DNA from: an uncultured Eubacteriales bacterium | Lineage (GTDB): Bacteria > Bacillota_A > Clostridia > Christensenellales > Aristaeellaceae | Length of the DNA stretch: 11,728 bases | Assembly: GCA_902766515.1 (NCBI GenBank) | Contig: CACXEB010000240.1 | Span: forward strand, 1 to 11,728 | Reading direction: 5' to 3' | Shown: one piece after another, positions 5,628 through 11,728 of the stretch | Numbering within the stretch: the first letter of the stretch is position 1 | How the letters are laid out: every line of letters begins with the position of its first letter | Notes under the pieces: generated by a model | Seen by the model: the letters and a program-made list of their open reading frames with translations, nothing else | Database searches by the model: none | Told to the model about the DNA's origin: nothing | Position numbers and translations under genes: made by a program

Positions 5628-6649
5628 ACATTGAGCATCTGCTGACCCCTTTCAAGTGGGGCAAACCCGTCCTGACCGGCACCGGCATCGAAGGACGGTT
5701 CGACCGGAATGCCGTGGACTGTCCGACCCCGTTCTTGCACCGGGGACGGTATTACCTTCTGTTCGTGGGCTTTGACGGGACGGGATACCAGACGGGGCTG
5801 GCGGTGTCCGACGACCTGGTCACCTGGGAAAAGCTGGGCGTCATCCTCCCGCGCGGCGGCAACCGCGAGTGGGACCATGTCGGGATGGCGGGGACGGGCC
5901 TCCTGATGGAAAACGATCTGTTCGGGCCCCGGAAGCTGAAGAAGGCCTTCGGCAGGTACTGGATGGTCTATCATTCCTACCCGCGCACAGGCTATGAGGC
6001 CGGCGCGGCGGAGATCGGCCTGGCCTGGACCGAGGACGAGTCCCTGCTGGACTGGCATTTTGTGGGCGATCCCGTGCTGTCGTGGCGGGATGGCCTGGCC
6101 TGGGAGCACGGCGGTCTGTACAAGGGATGGCTGATGGAGCATGACGGACTGTTCTACCTGTTCTACAATGCCAAAACGGACGAGACGGAGCGGGGATGGA
6201 TCGAACAGACGGGTTTCGCCACTTCGAAGGACCTGCTGCACTGGAAGCGCTGTCCGCAGAACCCCGTGCTGCCGGTGACGCCGGGCGCGTGGGACAGCGT
6301 GTTCGCATCCGATCCCGCGGTCTTTTATGACAGCCGGGCGCGGCAGTGGGTCATGTACTATTACGGCCTGGGCAACCTGTCCGCCTGCGAGGGCCTCGCC
6401 GTCAGCCGGGACCTGACGGCTTGGAAAAAGTTCCCGGTGCCGATCCTGACGATCGGGACCCGCAAGTCCGTGGACCAGATCCACGCGCACAAGCCGGGCA
6501 TCCTGTACGACGGCACACACCTGTATCATTTCTACTGCGCCTGCCGCCCGGCGACGGAGCAGGACGCCACGTATCCCTATTCCCCGGAGCACCGCTGCAT
6601 CACCGTGGCCCGCAGCGCGCCCTGGCAGGACGAAAAGCAAGGAGGCTGA
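5624..6649 (+). CDS. Five-bladed beta-propeller glycoside hydrolase (GH43/GH32/GH137-style)
   Basis: 341 aa, no signal peptide. The start ATG (5624) overlaps the upstream stop as ATGA, with GGAGG at 5612-5616, so translation is coupled. Repeating blade motifs are plain: LAVSDDLVTWEKLGVILPRG (59-78), WTEDESLLDWHFVGDPVLS (135-153), ATSKDLLHWKRCPQNPVLP (199-217) and LAVSRDLTAWKKFPVPIL (258-275). Candidate catalytic acids include Asp32 in VDCPTPF (blade I, where GH43/GH32 enzymes keep the base or nucleophile), Glu161 in WEHGGLYKG and Asp230 in FASDPAVF. The family cannot be fixed by eye: GH43 arabinofuranosidase/xylosidase, GH130-like phosphorylase and GH137-like beta-L-arabinofuranosidase are all possible. 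Context suggests removal of a side-chain sugar from an imported oligosaccharide. Fold call is strong, substrate open. Confidence 0.8.
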   Translation: MNIEHLLTPFKWGKPVLTGTGIEGRFDRNAVDCPTPFLHRGRYYLLFVGFDGTGYQTGLAVSDDLVTWEKLGVILPRGGNREWDHVGMAGTGLLMENDLFGPRKLKKAFGRYWMVYHSYPRTGYEAGAAEIGLAWTEDESLLDWHFVGDPVLSWRDGLAWEHGGLYKGWLMEHDGLFYLFYNAKTDETERGWIEQTGFATSKDLLHWKRCPQNPVLPVTPGAWDSVFASDPAVFYDSRARQWVMYYYGLGNLSACEGLAVSRDLTAWKKFPVPILTIGTRKSVDQIHAHKPGILYDGTHLYHFYCACRPATEQDATYPYSPEHRCITVARSAPWQDEKQGG

Positions 6650-6651
6650 CT

Positions 6652-7959
6652 ATGCTGACGCTCACACCCGACAGGCACTATTTTCTGCTGGACGGAAAGC
6701 CCTTCTTCTGGCTGGGCGATACGGCCTGGCTGCTGTTCCAGAAGCTGACCCCGGACGAGGCGGACATCTATCTGCGGAACCGGGCGGAAAAAGGGTTCAA
6801 TGTGGTCCAGGCGACGCTGGTGCACACGAAGGATTTCCGCAACCGGGCAGGATCCCCGGCGCTGCTGGACGATGATTTCGCGCGCCCGAATCCGGATCCG
6901 GCACCGGAAGCGTACTGGCCGATGGTGCGCGCCGTGGTGGACGCGGCGGCAGCCCGGGGCATCATCATGGCCCTGCTGCCGTCCTGGGGGCATTTCGTGT
7001 CGTCCGGCAGGCTGGCCGGCGCCGCGATCGATCCGTATATCGACTTCCTCGCGGAGCGTTTCGGCGATTGTGAAAACGTGATCTGGCTGGTCGGCGGCGA
7101 TGTCCGCGGATCGGACGCGCCGGAGGATTTCGACCATATCGGGCGCCGCCTCCGCGAAAAGTGTCCCCGTCAGCTGATCGGCTTCCATCCGTTCGGCCGC
7201 TGCTCCTCCTCGCAATGGTTCCAGGACGCGCCCTGGCTGGACTTCCACCTGTTCCAGTCCGGCCACCGCCGGTACGACCAGGTCCGCCTGAACCAGTGGG
7301 ACGACAAGGTGGACACGGAGACTTTCGTGGGCGAGGACAATTACCGCTATGTCACGCATGACCGCGCGCTGCTTCCGCCCCGGCCGGTGCTGGACGGGGA
7401 ACCCAGCTATGAGTTCATCCTCCAGGGCCTGCACGACCCGTCGCAGCCCTACTGGCAGACCCGCGACGTCCGCCGGTACGCGTACTGGTCGCTGATGGCG
7501 GGCGCGGCCGGCTTTACCTACGGCAGCAATGCCATCATGCAGTTCTGGCAGGGGACGGAGCCCGGCGCGTTCGGCGTGTTTGAAACCTGGCAGGAAGCCC
7601 TGCACAATCCGGGCAGCATGCAGATGAGCCATGTGCGCCGGCTGATGGAGGAAATGGACTGGCAGTCCGGAGAGCCGGCCCAGGATTGCCTGGTGCGGAA
7701 TACCGGGACGCAGTACGACTGCAACCTGGCCCTGAAAACGGACAAAGGCCTGTGCGTCTACAGCTATACGGGCAAGCCGTTCGAGGTGGATACGCGGCGC
7801 CTGGGTGAGTCGGATGCCTGGTGGTTCGATCCGGTCTCCGGCGGCAGGAGCTATATGGGCTGCGTGCCCGCGGCGGAGGCGGTGCGGTTTGCGCCGCCGG
7901 ACCGGCGCTGCGACCAGAATGACTGGGTGCTGATCCTGGCGCGGACCGCCGGCCGCTGA
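6652..7959 (+). CDS. Apiosidase-like glycoside hydrolase, DUF4038 (GH140-like) with collagen-binding-like C-terminus
   Basis: 435 aa, cytoplasmic. The start is ATG 6652 with AAGGAGG (6639-6645) 6 nt before it and 2 nt after the preceding stop; the frame stays open further upstream, but that part is only the shifted reading of the beta-propeller gene. The N-terminal motif FLLDGKPFFWLGDTAWLLF (11-29) is diagnostic of the DUF4038 TIM barrel. Likely catalytic residues are Asp150 in WLVGGDV and Glu250 in VLDGEPSYE; they correspond to the Asp/Glu pair reported for the GH140 apiosidase BT1012. Residues about 335-435 (CVYSYTGKPFEV, WWFDPVSGG, NDWVLIL) match the small beta-domain called a putative collagen-binding domain that usually follows DUF4038. 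GH140 cleaves apiose from rhamnogalacturonan-II side chains. Because DUF4038 is broad, apiose specificity is a hypothesis. Confidence 0.85.
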   Translation: MLTLTPDRHYFLLDGKPFFWLGDTAWLLFQKLTPDEADIYLRNRAEKGFNVVQATLVHTKDFRNRAGSPALLDDDFARPNPDPAPEAYWPMVRAVVDAAAARGIIMALLPSWGHFVSSGRLAGAAIDPYIDFLAERFGDCENVIWLVGGDVRGSDAPEDFDHIGRRLREKCPRQLIGFHPFGRCSSSQWFQDAPWLDFHLFQSGHRRYDQVRLNQWDDKVDTETFVGEDNYRYVTHDRALLPPRPVLDGEPSYEFILQGLHDPSQPYWQTRDVRRYAYWSLMAGAAGFTYGSNAIMQFWQGTEPGAFGVFETWQEALHNPGSMQMSHVRRLMEEMDWQSGEPAQDCLVRNTGTQYDCNLALKTDKGLCVYSYTGKPFEVDTRRLGESDAWWFDPVSGGRSYMGCVPAAEAVRFAPPDRRCDQNDWVLILARTAGR

Positions 7960-7969
7960 GGGCAGGGCG

Positions 7970-10150
7970 GTGAAGAAACTGAACCAGGACCGGAAGGGGA
8001 AGGACGCTGCGCGGCCGGACATCGCGCGGCTGCTGGCCTCCCGGGACCGTACCCTGCCGGGCCATCCGGACCGGTGGATGCTGGGCCCTACCGGGAAAAG
8101 GCTGTGGATGGATTATCTTGATCCTGCGCCCGGGTTTTCGGGCCGGGCGGACTTTATCCATAAAATGAACCTGCCGCTGCTCTTTTCCGTGCGCCGGACA
8201 GACCGCGCCGAATGTACGCTGTCGCCCGTGCGGATGAACTGGCAGGTCAACGAGGGGCGGCTGGTGTACGCAGACGGCGGGGTCTCCCTGGAGGAAAGAA
8301 AGCTGATCACCTGGGACGATCTGGCGCTGTCCTTCCAGGTATGGGAAAACCGGAGCGGCCGGGCGGTCACGCTGGAGCTCGCGCTCCCGGACGGCGCGGC
8401 GGTCGGAGCGCTTTATGCGTTTCCCTGCCGGGCGCATGGCGTGACCCCCGTCCTGCTGGTCGGGTGCGGCGCCCCCTGGGCGGGAAACAGGCTGACCCTG
8501 CCGCCCGGGGAGGCCAGGCGTTTCCTGATCGCCGCCGCCGTGGGCCTGCCGGAGGAGAGGGACAACCTGGCTTCGCGCGTGGAAGCCGCGCTGCGGCGGC
8601 CGGACCCCGAAACCCTGATGGATGAGCAGGCCCGGGCCTATATGGCGTGGTTTGACGGCGCGCCGGACCTGGAATGCAGCGATCCCCGGATGGTGCGGTG
8701 CTGGTACTACCGCTTTTACCTCATGCGGAAAAACCTGGCCTGTCCTGGCGTGGGCCGGCTGCCGGGGCCCTGCTTCTACGAGGGGCGCGGCCACCGGATG
8801 GACAAGACGCCATATCGCCCGTCCGGCTGGGAGTTTCCCCGGCTGATCCCGCTCTCCGTGCCGCTGCAGGTCATGGACGCGCGCTGGATGCGGGACGGGG
8901 CGGGGGCGCGGGACACCCTCCTCGCCCTGGCCGGGTGCATGGATGAAAACGGGATGTTCGCCGTCACCGGCGTGGACGGATCCGCTAAAGTGTATGCCCA
9001 CGCTGCGGCCTGGTCACTGTACCAGTACGACCTGATCCATGACGACGCCGCCCTGGTCGCGGAGGTGCTGCCGGCTTACAAGGCAGATGCCCAGCGGGTG
9101 TATGAGCGCGCTTGCCACGGGGACAGCCTGCAGGTCGAGGACACGCACGCCCTGACCGGCAAGGAATACCAGCCGAGCTTCTGGTATTTTACGGACGACT
9201 GCTTTCCGCGCACGGTCCGCCCCGCCCGGGAGGGCTATACACCCCTGAAGCGGGTGGACCGATCGGTCTATATGTACCTGAACTTCCGCGGCCTGGCCGC
9301 CCTGTGCCGCAAGGCGGGCGATCCGGATGCGGCCTTCTTCGAAACGGCGTCGGACCGGATCCGGCGCGATATCCTCGGGAAGATGTGGGACCCCGTGTCC
9401 CGGTGTTTCTATGACCTGCACTGGCAGACGGATGAAAAAGCCTATGTCAGGAATATCGTGGCCTTCTATCCGATGTGGGCGGAGATCACGGGGGACGAGC
9501 ATCTCGCGGCGTTCAGCTATCTGCTGAGCGGTGATTACTTTTCCCTGGGTTCGGGCTTCGCTTCCGCGGCGGCGGACTGCCCGGTCTTTTCACCCGACGG
9601 CGGCTGGCGGGGGGATTACTTCAAGGGCCCCCACGGCTGCATGTGGAACGGTCCCTCCTGGCCGTATACGACGGGCATTGCGCTGGACGCGCTGGCGCGG
9701 CAGTCCAAGCGCCACGGCCACGCGTATGACGCGGCGTTTGAGGCCCGCCTGGCGGAATATACGGCGGAGCACTTCGCGGACGGTCCCGACGCGGCTCCGG
9801 ACCTGGTGGAGTTCTATCACAGCCGGACGGGCGCGCCCCTGAGCGAAGAGGCGGACTACTTCCATTCCTTCTGGCTTGACCTGGTCATCCGCCACGTGGC
9901 GGGCGTCGAGCCCGGAGAGCGGGACATCATGTTCCATCCCCTTCACACGGACCTTCAGTATTTCGCGGTCCGCCGGCTGCTGGTACGGGGACATGAAATC
10001 GAAGTTTTCTATCAGCGGACGGCGGGGACGCCCTATGCCGGATTGCCTGCAGGCTACACCGTTTTTGCGGACGGCCGGCAGGCATACCAGGGAGACGGGC
10101 GCGAAGCGGCGGTACTGGTTCCCTGTACGGAACCGGAAAGGCGGCGGTAG
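7970..10150 (+). CDS. (alpha/alpha)6-barrel glycoside hydrolase (MGH1/GH63/GH142-style)
   Basis: 726 aa from a GTG start, with GAGGG (7958-7962) overlapping the upstream stop 7 nt before it; no nearby ATG fits, since the next Met (37) would cut into conserved-looking sequence. No signal peptide. Residues about 40-205 look like an N-terminal beta-sandwich. Residues about 235-650 form a helical barrel with typical motifs: LKRVDRSVYMYLNFRGLAAL (426-445), IVAFYPMWAEI (496-506), GCMWNGPSWPYTTG (556-569) and ADYFHSFWLDLVIRHVAG (628-645). A short beta tail follows (FHPLHTDLQYF, then HEIEVFYQR). The WNGPSWPYTT signature occurs in mannosylglycerate-hydrolase-like, GH63 and related exo-glycosidases. 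Asp430 and one of Glu627/Asp629 are candidate catalytic or sugar-binding acids. The fold is clear but the exact family and substrate are not; context points to an exo-enzyme acting on imported oligosaccharide. Confidence 0.78.
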   Translation: MKKLNQDRKGKDAARPDIARLLASRDRTLPGHPDRWMLGPTGKRLWMDYLDPAPGFSGRADFIHKMNLPLLFSVRRTDRAECTLSPVRMNWQVNEGRLVYADGGVSLEERKLITWDDLALSFQVWENRSGRAVTLELALPDGAAVGALYAFPCRAHGVTPVLLVGCGAPWAGNRLTLPPGEARRFLIAAAVGLPEERDNLASRVEAALRRPDPETLMDEQARAYMAWFDGAPDLECSDPRMVRCWYYRFYLMRKNLACPGVGRLPGPCFYEGRGHRMDKTPYRPSGWEFPRLIPLSVPLQVMDARWMRDGAGARDTLLALAGCMDENGMFAVTGVDGSAKVYAHAAAWSLYQYDLIHDDAALVAEVLPAYKADAQRVYERACHGDSLQVEDTHALTGKEYQPSFWYFTDDCFPRTVRPAREGYTPLKRVDRSVYMYLNFRGLAALCRKAGDPDAAFFETASDRIRRDILGKMWDPVSRCFYDLHWQTDEKAYVRNIVAFYPMWAEITGDEHLAAFSYLLSGDYFSLGSGFASAAADCPVFSPDGGWRGDYFKGPHGCMWNGPSWPYTTGIALDALARQSKRHGHAYDAAFEARLAEYTAEHFADGPDAAPDLVEFYHSRTGAPLSEEADYFHSFWLDLVIRHVAGVEPGERDIMFHPLHTDLQYFAVRRLLVRGHEIEVFYQRTAGTPYAGLPAGYTVFADGRQAYQGDGREAAVLVPCTEPERRR

Positions 10151-10151
10151 G

Positions 10152-11728
10152 ATGGCAATCTTCCAATACATTGGCGAGGAAAACGCGGATACGCGCTTTC
10201 ACGACGGCGCGCTTCGGCCGGTCATCGGCGCCTGGAGCGTCCAGGTGCTGCGCGCCAACCGGGAGCACCCGGAATGCGCCCAGGGCTTTCCCTTCACCTA
10301 TAACCACGCGCCGATGCTGTGCCGGTGGCACGGCCGGTTTTACCTGATGTACCTGACCAGCCCGGTGCACGAGCATGACGGCCGGGCCCGGGCGATGCTG
10401 ACGGAGAGCCCGGACGGCTTCCACTGGGGCTTTCCGCGGATCCTGTTCCCCGAAATCCCGGTGCCGCCGGGCGTCTACCGGGGCAAGGGGGCGGACCGCC
10501 TGCCGGAGGATGCCATGACGGTGGTGCATCACCGGATGGGCTTTTACCGCGCGCCCAACGACGTGCTGCTGGCGATGACCTTTCACGGCGTATCGCCGGA
10601 CATCCACATCGCCCCCAATTCCGGCTACGGCATGGGCAGGGTGGTGCGCAGGATCTTTGATGACGGCCGGCTGGGGGAGATCTTCGTGCTGCGCGTCAAT
10701 GAGAAGGCGGGATGGAAGCCGGAGCACTTCCCGTATCCGTCCTATGAGGACAGCCCGGACCCGGATTTTGCCGACGCGTGCCGCGCCGTGCTCTCCGACC
10801 GCCTGGCCAACGGGGCCTGGTGGGAGGAGGAGCGGCTGGACGGGGATTTCTTCCCGCTCAAAAACGTCAGCGCCCCGTCCTTCTGCCCGCTGCCGGGCGG
10901 GATGACCGGCGTGATCGGCAAAATGGGCCTGACGGCGGTGAGCCTGGACCGCGGCGAAACCTGGACAATGCCGGAGCGTATGGACGGCCTGTATACGTCG
11001 ATGGGCAAGTGCGCCATGTTCCGGATGGGGGACGGACAGTGGGGCATTGCCTGCAATCCGTCCCCGGACGGGCAGCATCGCTGGCCGCTGGCGCTCATGG
11101 TCTCGTCCGACGGCCGGACCTATGACCACCTGGCCTGCGTGTGCGGCGAGGTGCCGCCCACCCGGTACGGCGGCTATCTCAAGAATGTCGGCCCCAACTA
11201 TGTGCGGTGCATCATGCCGGGCAACGATGACGCGCCGGACGGCAGCACGTGGCTGACCTATTCGATGAACAAGGAGGACATCTGGGTGACCCGCCTGCCC
11301 GCCCGTGCGGAATGGCGGGAGACAGAGCCCGTGCACGATGTGTTCTCCGATCTGCCCGGGCCGCTGCCGGAGCGCTGGCACATCTATTCCCCCCAATGGG
11401 CCAGGGTCGGGCTGGAGGACGGCTGCCTGACCCTGCGGGACAGCGATCCGTGCGATTATGCGAAGGCGGTCCGCGCGTTTCCGGAGCTGTCCCATGCACG
11501 GCTCCGCCTGCAGCTGTCCGCCGCGGGCATCGCGAACGGCGAGCTGCAGATCGAGGTGACGGATGCCCGGGGCATGACCGCGGTGAAGGTGCTGCTGCGC
11601 CCGGACGGCCGTGTCGCCGTGCGCGGCGGCAACGGCCAGTGGCCCGTCGCGGCCTGCGGGGAGGATGAACAGCTGGACCTCCTGCTGGATGTGGACTGCG
11701 CCGGGCGGCGGATAATCGTTCACGTGAA
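10152..11728 (+). CDS. Beta-propeller sialidase-fold hydrolase, GH143-like (3' end missing)
   Basis: 525 complete codons from ATG 10152; no stop before the right edge. It begins 1 nt after the preceding stop, with AAAGG (10137-10141) 10 nt upstream. No signal peptide. Conserved-looking blocks are FTYNHAPMLCRWHGRFYLMY (48-67), MTVVHHRMGFYRAPNDVLL (122-140), YGMGRVVRRIFDDG (159-172), YEDSPDPDFADAC (198-210) and RWPLALMVSSDGRTYD (310-325). SLDRGETW (264-271) is a textbook Asp-box (SxDxGxTW), the blade motif of sialidase-like propellers. Residues about 405-525 form an extra beta-sandwich (LTLRDSDPCDYAKAVRAF onward). From memory, this arrangement resembles the GH143-type N-terminal domain of BT1020, which releases DHA from rhamnogalacturonan-II. 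It is often auto-annotated as exo-alpha-sialidase, but nothing here supports sialic acid as substrate. Sialidase-like fold is well supported; GH143 membership is moderate. Confidence 0.75.
   Translation, partial: MAIFQYIGEENADTRFHDGALRPVIGAWSVQVLRANREHPECAQGFPFTYNHAPMLCRWHGRFYLMYLTSPVHEHDGRARAMLTESPDGFHWGFPRILFPEIPVPPGVYRGKGADRLPEDAMTVVHHRMGFYRAPNDVLLAMTFHGVSPDIHIAPNSGYGMGRVVRRIFDDGRLGEIFVLRVNEKAGWKPEHFPYPSYEDSPDPDFADACRAVLSDRLANGAWWEEERLDGDFFPLKNVSAPSFCPLPGGMTGVIGKMGLTAVSLDRGETWTMPERMDGLYTSMGKCAMFRMGDGQWGIACNPSPDGQHRWPLALMVSSDGRTYDHLACVCGEVPPTRYGGYLKNVGPNYVRCIMPGNDDAPDGSTWLTYSMNKEDIWVTRLPARAEWRETEPVHDVFSDLPGPLPERWHIYSPQWARVGLEDGCLTLRDSDPCDYAKAVRAFPELSHARLRLQLSAAGIANGELQIEVTDARGMTAVKVLLRPDGRVAVRGGNGQWPVAACGEDEQLDLLLDVDCAGRRIIVHV

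Noticed and set aside
6346..6651. Upstream extension of the apiosidase-like frame into the beta-propeller gene
   Set aside because: The family motif FLLDGKPFFWLGD lies right after ATG 6652, which has a perfect ribosome binding site. The earlier part is out-of-frame reading of the propeller gene.
9927..11723. A 598-codon open frame on the minus strand at the right end
   Set aside because: It lies opposite the last plus-strand gene and the end of the one before, both with coherent fold motifs and good spacing. The antisense product is low in recognisable features and begins near the window edge.
1..11728. tRNA, rRNA, CRISPR arrays, insertion sequences, prophage or attachment sites
   Set aside because: No tRNA-like cloverleaf, spaced repeats, transposase motifs or terminal inverted repeats were seen on either strand. 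Apart from the divergent control region, the window is almost fully occupied by metabolic genes.

Overview
The window looks like part of a carbohydrate-utilisation locus from a GC-rich Gram-positive anaerobe. A member of the Clostridia is most likely (Christensenellales- or Lachnospiraceae-like), but this is an inference from style, not a marker-gene result. The supporting signs are strong AAGGAGG-type ribosome binding sites, an LplB/YtcP-type sugar ABC importer without its own ATPase, glycosidases that lack signal peptides, and coding DNA that by eye is about two-thirds G+C with an AT-rich intergenic promoter region.

Minus strand (1-2252): a three-gene importer operon read right to left. It encodes an LplB-type permease (2252-1287), a YtcP/LplC-type permease (1274-360) and the N-terminal third or quarter of an exported solute-binding protein (296 to the left edge). 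No ATP-binding subunit is present here, so a shared MsmX-like ATPase elsewhere is the likely energy source.

Divergent control region (2253-2558): about 306 bp, AT-rich. It carries candidate promoters for both directions, two copies of a 9-bp palindromic motif (TTTASTAAA) in inverted orientation, a CRE/LacI-operator-like site over the predicted start of the importer transcript, and a 9-bp direct repeat. No regulator gene is visible in the window.

Plus strand (2559 to the right edge): five tightly packed genes, overlapping by 4 nt or separated by 1-10 nt, with every product apparently cytoplasmic. They are a 1022-aa GH106-like (alpha-L-rhamnosidase-like) enzyme, a five-bladed beta-propeller enzyme of the GH43/GH32/GH137 style, an apiosidase-like DUF4038 (GH140-like) enzyme with a C-terminal collagen-binding-like domain, a 726-aa (alpha/alpha)6-barrel glycosidase starting at GTG, and a truncated beta-propeller protein with a sialidase Asp-box that resembles the GH143-type family.

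Taken together, the importer would bring in branched oligosaccharides and the five enzymes would dismantle them inside the cell from the non-reducing ends. The fold combination (GH106-like, GH140-like, beta-propellers and an (alpha/alpha)6 barrel) recalls the Bacteroides rhamnogalacturonan-II apparatus. Here it is arranged as a compact, intracellular, ABC-fed Gram-positive version. The substrate is a hypothesis: each of these families also holds many uncharacterised members.
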